DNA from: Neospora caninum Liverpool
Taxonomy: Eukaryota; Apicomplexa; Conoidasida; Eucoccidiorida; Sarcocystidae
Length of the DNA: 64,000 bases
Direction of reading: 5' to 3'
Assembly: GCF_000208865.1 (NCBI RefSeq)
Contig: NC_018389.1
Coordinates: 868,001-932,000, forward strand
Made by a program: the position numbers and the translations under genes
Notes under the pieces: generated by a model
Databases searched by the model: none
Told to the model about the DNA's origin: nothing
Seen by the model: only the letters and a program-made list of their open reading frames with translations
Part shown: positions 32,373 to 42,927 of the stretch, piece after piece
Position numbering within the stretch: position 1 is the first letter of the stretch
Layout of the letters: each line of letters begins with the position of its first letter

Positions 32373-35043
32373 ATATTTCCTGTAGGGAGATAGAAGGGTA
32401 GACAGTGTGCGGTGGGGTGTCACGTATTTAGGGGTGTGTTCTATTTCGGTCAACGAGCAACGACGCCTGTGCGCTCACCTTCCTGAGCCTGCGTCAAATG
32501 CCGGAGAAGAAGCGCAGAGCCGTTGGAAATGGTCTGCACTTTGCGAGGCAATCCTTGGCAGCCCAGTGGCCGAGGCGAGGAAGCAAGCGCTTTCTCTTCA
32601 GGCGAGTTCATATGCTGAGGCGGCTGAGGAGACTCCGATCCTTTCGCGTGCCCGAAAGCTCCAGGATTTCCTCCCGGGAAGGCCGAAGGAGGCCCGCGCT
32701 CCACTCCGGAGGAAAGGACCGAGGATCTCTGAAACAAAACGAAGGAAGAAGCTCACAAGAAAGTCGCAGGAAAGAATAAGGCGACGGGGAAAGACATCCA
32801 AGAAACGCATTGCGTGGGGAGGACGTAGAGGAGAGAACGGCGGAAAGCATCAGGTAGAACGCGAAGCGTTCAGATCAATCTTCAGAGGGTTTGTGTTACC
32901 CAGCGCAAAGCGGAGCACCACGAAGGGAAAATGGAAACGAAAGCAGTCGTTGCGGGGAGAGTCCACTTGGCGTCTAAGGCAGCCACGGTGTGCAGAGCTG
33001 TATGAAGGGAAGGCAGAGAAAAGGGGAGAAAGGGAAGAGAAAAAATCTTGGACATGAGATAGAAGAGGGACAGTAGACATTTCCTTTCTCCCATACATCG
33101 TTTGCCCAATCGGCAGATAACGCTCTTTCCTCGTCTTCGTTGTCTTCGTCGTCTGATTCTGTAGAAGGTAGAGACGAGGAGTTGTCATCCTCACAGTCTT
33201 CTCTGTTGCCTCCACTGCCTCCGTCCGCTAGCTTCATCTCTGTTTGTTGGCTTTCTCGCCCGTCCTGTAGGGGCAAGGTCTGCGTTTCCTCGGATGGAGA
33301 TGCATGAGAATTCCTTTTTGCAATGACCCTCATAAACATTCGCCAACCAGGAGCATTGGAGAAATTCGATGCTCGCCGGCTGTCGATGCTCCATCGAGGG
33401 GCCGAACTGCGAGGAGTCATCAGCGGGGCACTTGGGGGAGTGATTTCTTCTTCGTCTGACGAAGTTTCCGAAGAGCTCGAAGACCTGAAAACGAGGGAGC
33501 CAAGCAGAAAACGAACAGGAAGCATAACTCTTACGGAAGATGCCGAGTTGACGGAATGGCTGCTGTGTGCGGCGTGTGGCTACAAAGAGAAATGCCTGAA
33601 AAAGGGAAAGAAGTAGAGGGGAAGGAAGAAAGGTAGAGTCACGTAGGCAGTCAGGTCGCTCTGAATTGGCTACACGGCTTCACAACCAGGCGAATCAGAA
33701 AGGAGTTGAAGCGAAAGAGGACGGAAAACGAGATCACGAGCGAAAAGGGGAACTGACCGATGAAAACGTATGGTTTCGTCAGCTCTCTTCGGAAAGCCCG
33801 AAATGAAACAACGGTGCAATGCAAACTCACTTAGGAGGCGGGGGCTGCCAGCAGCGAATCTCTGCGATCTTTCTGGAGTGAAGAGAGAAGGAAATACAAT
33901 CGCACGAGCAGACAGCTCTGGAAAATCTGTAGTAGGCGCTGCATTTATCTCTCAGTAAGTGTCTCTTGTTTTTGACGAAAGTGTTTCCCCCGATTTCAGG
34001 CTGTCTCCCTGTCCCCTGTTTCTCTTGTTTTCCTACAGAGACGTCGAAGAGCAAGTGACCTCGGGAACAACACTAGGGACAGGAAGTGAACGTGCAGCTT
34101 CGTTAGAACACTTTTGTAGTGCAGCGTTGTTTTTTGAAGAATCCGTGGCGTCCTGTCCAATCTGTTTGAATGCAGTGAATTACAGGCAAAAGGTAGCACT
34201 ACGCCTGTCGGTGCTCTTGTGAAATAGAGTATCTGAGAAAACGGAGGACGTTAGGTATATGGAAAGTTAAAACGACACAAGTACTTCGGGTAGGGATAAA
34301 AGGTAGACATTGAGGCATTTTGCAAGTGATACAGATAAACGTACAGCAAATATGCTCACATATTGGGGGATGTAGATAGATTAGATGCGTAGAACAATAG
34401 ACTGCTAAGGCGGCTGAAAGAGAAACGGATCAGTACTGTGGTCGAGCGGTGCATCAGCAGCTAAATAGGTACACGACGGGATTGAGGGCTGGCTGCGAGT
34501 AGGTTCAAATTCCTTTGCTTTCCTACGTCTGAGCCCGATTTAGCAGAAGAGACCGTCGCCTGGCCCACTCTTCCATTGCCTGGTTTTTCGCCGCTGTATG
34601 CCTGGAAAAGAAAGCACGCGTGATTAGATACGCAACAGGAAAATAAAACTTGCCCGGGCGATAGACAAGCAGACTGAACCAACAAACAGGCGAAAATTTG
34701 GCAGATATGCAGATGGAAATATGGGCGAATAGCTATGCAGACTTGTGCATAGATAGATGCACTTACACACCGGACATATAGCGGCGACTAGATGTTTAAT
34801 CACGGAGACAGAGAGCGGCCTATCTATTTGAGTAGGTACACCAAACTAAGCCTCTTTGGATGCTCACTCATCGTTAGAAAGACGTTTAAACACGCCACAA
34901 CTGGGCATACTTTGGTTATCGCAGCCTCACCGCATTCGGATGATGTCTCGATGGCGACGGACCAACCACCGCTCGTCGAGATTCCTCTCCGCCGCTCCTT
35001 TATTCTCCTCGTTGGCGCCAAGTGACAAACAACCTGGTGACAT
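30716..35043 (-). CDS. Seven-exon gene, 402-aa Ser/acidic protein, unrecognised
   Basis: Exons on the minus strand: 35043-34931, 34601-34527, 33872-33831, 33484-33097, 32728-32479, 31757-31562 and 30860-30716. They sum to 403 codons with an ATG, a stop and agreement at all six junction phases. Donors include GTGAGG, GTGAGT, GTATGG, GTGAGC and GTAAGT. The N-terminus is basic and helical (RRHRDIIRMRRHTAAKNQAM, EEWARRRSLLLNRAQ). A PPPP-Ser5-acidic stretch (SSSSSETSSDEEE) follows. A middle patch, WRMFMRVIAKRN, leads to an acidic run (ESDDEDNEDEE), then Gly/Pro-rich and Lys/Glu-rich segments and a Cys-containing C-terminus (HACYQEK). I recognise no domain. The charge pattern would suit a nuclear protein. 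The last exon is the least certain; a different acceptor at about 30920 would give a Lys-rich C-terminus. It starts 225 bases downstream of the 749-aa gene's stop on the same strand. Confidence 0.65.
32279..32376. repeat. AT-rich minisatellite, about 18-bp unit
   Basis: About four to five copies of GTATGTATATATGTATAT run into a plain (TA)n tail. They lie in the intron between exons 5 and 6 of the 402-aa gene. Confidence 0.85.
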
Positions 35044-35267
35044 TCAGGTAGACGAGAGAACAGAAATCAGGGTACCTTCTATTTTGCCGCATCTCTGGGA
35101 TCATGAACGAAGGGAGTAGATAGGCGAGTGTGCTTTGCGTTTTGTCCCTTCGTCCGAAAGGGCGGAAAAAAACACAGCGGGAAGCGTGAGGAGAAATCGA
35201 GACACCGGGTAACACAGGGTTAAGTGGGTAAAACACGAGTCGGTTTCCTGTGCGAGGGACAAGGAGT

Positions 35268-37517
35268 CTATCTTCTTTTCGGGTTCGCGAGATCGCTCAT
35301 TTTACCAGCAAAGGTCTGCCGCGGGAGGCGTCCTGGCCTCTCAACGTGATTCCGCGGCCACCGTGCAGGAGAGTTGCTGAGAGACACTTTCCCCTCGCCT
35401 GTTGCTGAGGGAGAATTGACGTGAATGTTCTTCATGCCCCAGGGGGGCCGGATCTTCCGTAGATCTTGGATGTATCTCTGCTGCAAATCCCCTCGATATT
35501 TCCGGTGGCAGCTTGCAGCCCACGTTTGAGTCATTGTTCTAGCTTCTGTCTCCGTTGCCCCGGACCTATCGGGCGCTGCCACAGAGGCCCGGTCGGCAGC
35601 ATACTCTCTCCCTGGGGCAGACGTTGTTGCTTTCTCTTTCCGAGAAGTGAAAACTCCGACAGGGGAGCTCAGTTGATCAAGCATGAGAGCGCGTCTAGCG
35701 CTGATAAAATCCTCGGGGTTCCCCTGCGGAAGGAGGTCCCGCGTTTCTAGCTCCAGGAGGTAATCTTGGGGGGAAACGAGTGGAGCATGACTTTGGAGAA
35801 AATCAAGAAAAGATGGCTCTTCCGCACTAATACTGCCGGCGTGCCTTCTGTCTTGATGAACTCTGCCTTCATCAGTCAGGTCGCGAGATGCCTTAGAACC
35901 ACACGCTTCCACGTCAGGGTTTTCGGCGACAGAAACGGCGTCTTCGAGGCTACGTCTGTTACCCTTCGATGCTGGCAAAACAGAGGATCGACGCGAGTTG
36001 CAAATGGAGCCTGACGCACTTGATCTCTTGCTTTCTCTCTGCCTGCCGAGCAGTCTATCCTGCGCAAGAGGAAGTCGGAAATTCCCCGCGGTGTCTAGAT
36101 TATCTGTGGAGTTGTTCCGGGAGGCGAAACCTCCATTCGAACCTCTCCTCGGTCTTTGTGGGTCATAAAAGGCGGAACCTCTACACGAAGCAAGTGCGGA
36201 AGCGTCAAACGCATCACTGGGGGAAGGCAGCTCCGGAGGAGGATACGCAGGTGGAAGGTCCGATGGGTCTGTCGAGAGCGCATCTGTCACTGTCCAGTTC
36301 GGACGATTGTCTGTTCCTCCACAGTCGCGAGGGGGACCCGCACCACTTGACGCGGTGGCTGCAGAACGAGGCCGTTGTCGTTGAAACCACGCATAGACGC
36401 TGTCCAATTGAGAGAGACGGAACTTTGTGTTGCGGCAAGAGAGGACCTCTCTTAGACGGTTTTCGAGTTCAGCAAAGAATGCCTGTGTATATGGCTCTGC
36501 AACTGCTGTTCTAGGAGTACTACCAGTGTGCTGGTATGACTTGGGATTCCAAAATGCCGTACGGCGCCTACAACTTGTGCCAGAACCTCCTCCACGGGAC
36601 AGAGATGAAGGCGGATTTCCCCATACGGGAGGTTCCACCACTGGCAATAATTCGGAGGCCTTCGGTGAATACCCGTCACATCTGTTCCCGTCGTTTGCTG
36701 ATGGCTGCTTCGGGATCCACCGCGCCTCCAAGCGGAAACGTCGAGTTGGTGGTACCGCAGAGAAACCGTCAGGAGTCGGCTCCAATCCAGGGCCACCCCC
36801 GCCCGCTTGGCTCACTCGTTCTGCACACCGTGACACAAACTCTTGCATCTCGAGGTATCGCGGATCTCCTGCAATGTTCAACGCCTTCACATCGTCCACC
36901 GTTACCGCATTTGCCCACTGCGCGTCAGTCGCTTGCGTCTGTGAATCGCAAGGCAAGCTTCCGCCAGTCTTGGTCTGCATAGCGCTTGTTTCCATTTTGA
37001 TCGCCGCTGCTTCCACCGAACGAGGGATGCGTATCGCCGCAGCTGGCGTTCTAGCCGCCAGAACAGCCTTGGGCGCTCTGTCACTCAAGGTAGGTCTTTC
37101 CAAGCGATAACGATTAGATGGGTCCTGTGGAGAGATAGCAGTTTTAGGCCTTCCAAACGGCGACCCTGGTGAGGAGGAAGTCGCAGCCTGCCGCTGCAGC
37201 GGGACCGCATCAGACCGGGAAGAGCTGGAGCGCAGTGCAAGTCTCGGGGACCCGGACGCCTCCAGTAGAATGCGAGGAGGCAGTCCATTTGGCCTAGTCA
37301 GTAGAGAAAAATCACGCAGCTTCCTGGCACAAGCGTCGATCTGGTCATCCACAGAACAGCGTGTGTACCACCCGGGCTTGGGCAGAGGACCCTGATGTTT
37401 GGGGTAAGACCTGAGATCTGGTCGCGGAGGCAGATTCCCCTTCTGCCCTTGTGTCTTTTTTTTTTTGCCTTTGGCTTTGGACATTGTGCCTGCAGCTTTG
37501 GGTGGCTTCGCAGGCAT
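35268..37517 (-). CDS. Single-exon 749-aa basic/disordered protein, unrecognised
   Basis: One open exon of 750 codons with a true ATG at 37515-37517 (MPAKPPKAAGTMSKAKGKKK) and the stop at 35268. The N-terminus is very Lys-rich (KAKGKKKKTQGQKG), which could be a nuclear or nucleic-acid-binding signal. Ordered-looking helical segments are DDQIDACARKLRDFSLL, YLEMQEFVSRCAERVSQAGG, and AFFAELENRLREVLSCRN with the following DSVYAWFQRQR (about 36370-36500). Also SFLDFLQSHAPLV and PEDFISARRALMLDQLSS. A C-terminal part includes KYRGDLQQRYIQDLRKIRPP. The spacing of such helices in low-complexity sequence is typical of a scaffold. Codon use is less GC-biased than in the flanking genes. No family is recognised. 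It lies upstream of, and on the same strand as, the 402-aa gene. Confidence 0.8.
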   Translation of the reverse strand: MPAKPPKAAGTMSKAKGKKKKTQGQKGNLPPRPDLRSYPKHQGPLPKPGWYTRCSVDDQIDACARKLRDFSLLTRPNGLPPRILLEASGSPRLALRSSSSRSDAVPLQRQAATSSSPGSPFGRPKTAISPQDPSNRYRLERPTLSDRAPKAVLAARTPAAAIRIPRSVEAAAIKMETSAMQTKTGGSLPCDSQTQATDAQWANAVTVDDVKALNIAGDPRYLEMQEFVSRCAERVSQAGGGGPGLEPTPDGFSAVPPTRRFRLEARWIPKQPSANDGNRCDGYSPKASELLPVVEPPVWGNPPSSLSRGGGSGTSCRRRTAFWNPKSYQHTGSTPRTAVAEPYTQAFFAELENRLREVLSCRNTKFRLSQLDSVYAWFQRQRPRSAATASSGAGPPRDCGGTDNRPNWTVTDALSTDPSDLPPAYPPPELPSPSDAFDASALASCRGSAFYDPQRPRRGSNGGFASRNNSTDNLDTAGNFRLPLAQDRLLGRQRESKRSSASGSICNSRRSSVLPASKGNRRSLEDAVSVAENPDVEACGSKASRDLTDEGRVHQDRRHAGSISAEEPSFLDFLQSHAPLVSPQDYLLELETRDLLPQGNPEDFISARRALMLDQLSSPVGVFTSRKEKATTSAPGREYAADRASVAAPDRSGATETEARTMTQTWAASCHRKYRGDLQQRYIQDLRKIRPPWGMKNIHVNSPSATGEGKVSLSNSPARWPRNHVERPGRLPRQTFAGKMSDLANPKRR

Positions 37518-40500
37518 TTGCGGTCGGTCATGAAAGCCAGAGAAGCAAAATTAAATGCTTTGCCAGCTGACAAGCAGAGAATGCAGATCGAGAACTGAGC
37601 TGTGCCAGCTGGAAGGTGGGCTCAAATATTCTTTTGAAGTTCCTGTAACCGAGTTGAAACAAACAGGCTGATTTCCGTCAAAGCACGACGGTAACGCGAA
37701 CAGCCTTTCACAAGACAGCCATAACAGCTGACCAGAAAGGCCAGCTTTGCTTGTTCGTGCCAAGTTCCAGCTATACAGAGGAAACTCAAAGAGCATCGAC
37801 TCCCTGGGATGCGTCCAGCAAACGAATGTTTTCATTTAACGCCCAGGGGCTAGATGTCACCTGGAAAGTGCTATACAAACATGCGTGCCGCAAAACCAAT
37901 TCTTGGGCGGGTGTACCGCGCTGGCAGACTTTCTCATACTGCTGGGGTGACGCTCTGTTCCACCTTGTTGCACTTGCAGCTCTCTGGAAACACTAAACCA
38001 GGAGCATTACGCAAAGCATTCTGCGACATGATGGGCTTCTCTAGTTTCCCAGATTACCATACCCTATCGCCGTGCCATCAGCCATACTGTCGACTCATCT
38101 CGTATGCCTACACTGGACTGTATATTTTAAGAATTAGCAACGCCTAGGAACTGAACCTGGCGGAATTGAGCCATTCCAGGTGTTCTTCTCCGTAGCATGC
38201 CAGTCTAGAATTGTGACCAGGCAATAGATATGCAACAGGTCATGTACGATTTCCACGTGCTTACGACTACGCAGAGAAGCCAGGCACGGAACTGAGATGC
38301 CTGTGTGTTCTTCGGCTGCTTAAAGTGCATGTTGCGCATTTTCCCTTATCGGCGGCGTCACTGGAAAGGCGACCGCTTCATAAAAGGAGGTAGATGCATT
38401 CACGCGTGAAATTGTGTGGCCACGATGAAGAGAGGCCACGCTGATGGGTAGCAGCTCCGTTTAATCATTTATGTTTAACGTTCCCGCGGAGTGGCGGCAT
38501 GTTCTCAGCAAAACACTGGCTCCTATAAAGTTCAAAGCAATCACTTTTGACGTTGTTTTACGCCGCAGCGTCCCACACTCTTGGTCAAACTCCGACACGT
38601 ACTCGTGGCTCAGACTGTTCCGATTTCGTCCCCTATAGTAAAAAAACTCAAGTCCCGGCCACGCACCCGGCTCGCGAGATAAAACGGAATCCCGACAGGG
38701 CTAAGGATCTGATATCCTCCATCAGCCATCCTCTGGAGTATCCCTGCCTCAGTCACTTTCCTTTGAAATGTGAGCTGAGGCCGACGGACGAGCAAAGCGT
38801 CAAGAAACCCACGCCACCGGGAAAGTGTCACTGCTGTTTCACATCATCCGAAGCTCTGTGGACCTGATTCAGACACTGGACGGTTTGTCTTCCGAGCCGC
38901 CATCGAGGCGGTTCATCGAGCTACGTGCCAACTTTGGATCTGCCAGCCGAAAGTCGCAAGAACGAAACATGCCTCGGGGCTTGGCTGTCATTGGATGTTT
39001 TTGCCCCACTCCTGAAAGATTTATGAAATTTTGTGAATGAAGAGGACAGGGAAGAAACATCTTCATTGTAATTGAGGAACCGACATACGATGTTAACCGC
39101 GCTATCTGGTATTCTGTCGCATTTAGTTTACGCTGTCGAAACCTCCAGCAAGGAGAAAAGAACTGCAGCCGGGGGCCCGGCACACCGCCGTTAGGGATTC
39201 CCGCCCTCCAGACGACCGATAGGCTCTTCAGCGTGAAGCAGTTCTCGACGAGAAAAAAGCTTCCGAATCAAAGCTAGTGCGTACGACCATGTAACTACTT
39301 TGCCCATATATGTAACGGCCTTATTTCTCGAATTCGTAGAGGTGCGCGTGTGTGCCGATCCCGCCCAGGCTTCACAGGTGGTCGGCCGGTCAACGCTTAG
39401 CCAAGACCCTTCCAGTACCCGACCCTTAGAAATCTCACAGAGATAGTCCACCGATGATACTGCGCTTCAAGTGTCTGTGAGGTTTCCTCATTCTTTGTGA
39501 GTGCCATTTGTGCAGTTGTGCTACTCCACGTTGCCTTTCGTACAAACCATTCGGGTCTTGGAGTGCCTATACTCAGGTGGCGCAAAATCATTCACCAGAG
39601 CCACGGCGGATGTCCTGCGTCTTTTCTCTCGACAGCCTGTGTGAGTGTGTTGTGCTGAAGAAGGAGCAGGAACGGCGCATACTGGAAGAAAGAGGAAGGA
39701 CGGCGTGGGTGCTCTACCCTCCGCCCTTCCCATTGGTGTCTGAAATCTTGAACTGCTGCTAGACTCTCCTGTACTAGGGCGGTACGCCGCCTCGTGGAGG
39801 AGTATTTGGTCGGCTTTCGGTCTTCCCACTTTCTGTCAGCCAGTTCACCAGTGGTCATGAAGGAGTTAAAAGAAAGGAGCGTTTGCGCAACAGTCGAACC
39901 GCGGCACACAATTCCCCGCATACCGTGTGAGACTGCAGATACACACCTGTTCGCCGATTGGAGTAGCTGAGTGCAGCATCTTTAGTGGACTTTCTGTTTG
40001 ACTTTTCCCACATCCGATGTCTCTGTTTCTCGTGGCGTAGAAGCTTTTCTCGTCGGTGAGAAACGAAAACGTACGCACAGCCACCGGCACAGATACCCTC
40101 ATTGTCGATCTGATCGACCCCCTTCAAGCCAGACCGTGCAAAACGTGCAACTAAAACGAGGGTCCCTTAAAACGCTCCTGAGGGTAAACCTACATGACCA
40201 GTCGACCAAAAAGACGTACCTCAGGGGCGCATGTACACGTACTTCTTACTTGTGAGGGTTCCTCGAAATCGGCCTCAGAGTGAGTGCTGATCTGGGCCTT
40301 TTCAATTTTTCTCGAAAGCGGACAGGTGGAAGAAGTACTCCATAAACTATGCTGATGACATGCCTGCAAACGTTTGCTGAGCTTCCATTGAAGAGGGTAA
40401 GTCTCTGGGATGTGGGGGTGCACCAGTATCCGGTCCTGCGCTAGTGTGTGTGTAGCCGTAACACCACAATGAACCTGTAATGCGTACCCGATTACCATAG

Positions 40501-42927
40501 AACAGGTTCTCCCTCCCACTCCTTCACCCGATGTAGGCAAACACATATAGACTGGACCACAAGAGCATACGAGAAGAACAGTTCCGCGGAGACGTATTAT
40601 CCCTTCAAGACACAAGCGGGTTCTTTCCGCGCTCGGCCTTGCCCAGCGGTCGGTGACTCGCCGTCTGCTGGTCTCTTGACACCGTGCTTACTCGGCAGCT
40701 TGACCAAGGAAGAGTGACTCGGTCCTCTCAGTCTTTTCCGATGCGTTTTTTTACTCTTCTCAGCATGACAGATGCCACCCGACTGGGATGCTTGACCATC
40801 AAAAAGAACTGCTTGTTTGAGGTTCACACTCTCTTCTTCCGCAGATGGCAAGAGGGTCGCCCTACACCACATCTGTTTCTCTATACGCCCCAAGGTAGTT
40901 TATTTCGGCATTATCTCAAATATCTGAACAGTGGGCCGTGGCATGCTGTGTCCTTCGTGGATCTTCTTTCGAGAACAACTCCTGTTCTTTTCTACCCTAT
41001 TCTGTTGGGTTGGTCGTCCCCTTTCCTCTGCCCACTTGCTTTGTCCTCTTTTTTTCTTCTTTGTCCAGTTCACTTCGTATCGGAGCTATGACACAGATTT
41101 CATCACCTCCTTCCACTTCACTTGCGGCAAATATGGCGGTCAGGGCCGGGTGCACTAAGCAGAAACGCGCTCAGGAGCCTTGCGGCGCCGATGGAACAAG
41201 CATCCGGGCATTGAGCGACCCAGTCTGACGAGGTTCGCGCTGATTTTAACCGCATTTTTTGGAGAACACACCTGTTTTGGAAATACTGTTCACATACGTA
41301 CAGGCTGCATCTAACTGTTTGACTTATTTCCGACTAAATTATCTCGACGCAAGTTTTCACCGGTGTGCCCGCTCACGTTCACAGACACATGTCTAAGGCG
41401 CGGGTATCTCGCTGTCCAAGAGCACGAAAAATCGGGCTGCCAGAGAGAGGAGGGACGCGAAGCGGGACTTGCTCTTTTCTCCCAGGGGGAAGGATTGTTT
41501 TCGTAACTGTTCACTGAGACATCCCGTATGGGACCGTCTACATTCTCCCTTCTTCACAGTAGAACAATGCCTTCTAGTCGACATAACCTACACAGCGGCA
41601 GTTCCCTGTATGCCAGGCGCGGCACCGTGCCACAGCTTGTCGCACACTAGCGAGTACTGCATCACTCTGTGTCCTTCCCCCTCGCCTTGTTTCCGTTTTT
41701 TTTCTGTTTTCCCGCTAACTGGGCCTCCCTTCGTCCTCTCTGCCCACCCTTCGGACCTCGCAGAACAATTTCCACGGCACTCTGTCTTCTGTTGGAACCG
41801 CACCTCTAAGGTGCCTACGAACCCTTGTGTTGACCCATGTGCCCGGCCGTCGGCGGTCCTCCTTCCCCTCACTCGTTTTCTCGATCCTGGGATTTCCTTC
41901 TTGCTTGTGTGTCTATACAACCGAGAGCTCTTTGTCATTTTGAGCGGTTGTATCCTCACTAGAGGTCGCTGTCTCTGCTGTTGAGTTCCTGGCCGTTCCC
42001 GCTGTTCGACACCGCCCTAAGGCGCGCTGGGCGGCAGGCGTCTAAAGCTTTGGTGCTTCCAAATTTAAAGAATTTGTAGCCATCATGCACGTAAGAAAAC
42101 CGAAAACGACGCAGAGGTTAAAATGCAAGGCAACCGGACGCAAGACATAGACCAGCCGCCGGTTTATTCCACTATATGAACAGCTAGCGAACATCCCGCT
42201 GACGAAAACGCGAGGCAAGATCTTAACCACATGGTAGACGTCTTTCGTAACTTACCCTGCCGGTTGCCACTGAGAAATCCATTGTTCTGCAATGAAAGCT
42301 GAACAGCGGGTTCGCCGACGAGTCGTTGCTACGTGGGCAATAGCAACAGAGAGAAGTCCTCAACTGCTCTTTGTCGCTCCGCTGTCCCTCCGTCAGAGAC
42401 AGAAAGTGTCCTTTTCCCAGTCTTCTTCAGAAAGCTACTGCCCGCCGGCAAAATCGCAGCCACCACAGTCGTGGGGGCACTTATGTATAGAGCCTCATTT
42501 ATGCGCATTCCCTCCAGATGGCCGAATCGATTTCCTTCGGGCCCTCAATCCACTATTCCGGCGTCATGTCGTATCCAGCCTCAAGGAAGCTCTTCCCAGG
42601 TTTCCTCTTCCTTTCCCCTCTCCTCGCTGCCTAGCTCTTTCCTCACTGTACTTCTCCTATCCCCCCGTCTTGTCATCGCGACGCTTATATAATATCTGTC
42701 GAAGAATCTTCCCTTTCTCCGCCCAGTATTCATGAAGGATAGCTCTATACTCGACCTGTGAGCAAGCAGGCGTTCTTCCTTGGCCAAAATTCTCCCTGCC
42801 AATGCTTTGCCCTTTGTCTCCCCCCTACAAGCGGCCCCGCTGCTTACTGCTTCTCTCCTGAAGAAAGCGCTCTCCTTGTTCTCTCTCCACGTCTCAAGGC
42901 ACCTTTTATCTCGCTCCCTTTTTCACA
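37518..42927. other. Gene-poor, less GC-rich block
   Basis: This lies between two divergent genes, the 749-aa gene (minus) and the Ser-rich gene (plus). No frame exceeds about 170 codons and most 'starts' here are GTG or TTG. Coding-like pieces with usable splice sites exist on both strands. Examples are minus about 40890-40689 (ends at a GTAAGC donor), minus about 40357-40248 (GCAG acceptor, GTAAGA donor) and plus 39637-39762 (TTTCTCTCGACAG acceptor, LKKEQERRILEERGR, TAG). I could not join any into a full gene. The last few hundred bases before 42928 are pyrimidine-rich and probably the leader of the next gene. Confidence 0.4.

Noticed and set aside
33534..33602. Possible extra exon of the 402-aa gene with a TTTTTTCAG acceptor and a GTAAGAG donor
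   Set aside because: In the required phase it hits TAG after four codons, and it would leave an intron of only about 50 bases before the next exon.
34037..34190. Plus-strand segment containing CPICLN, reminiscent of the start of a RING finger
   Set aside because: Only the first two cysteines of a RING occur, no later Cys/His ligands follow on the plus strand, and the segment lies in an intron of a phase-consistent minus-strand gene.
34433..34520. tRNA-like A-box (TGGTCGAGCGGT) and B-box-like (GGTTCAAATTCC) motifs
   Set aside because: The T-arm stem and acceptor stem do not pair, and the B box has a mismatch at a conserved position.
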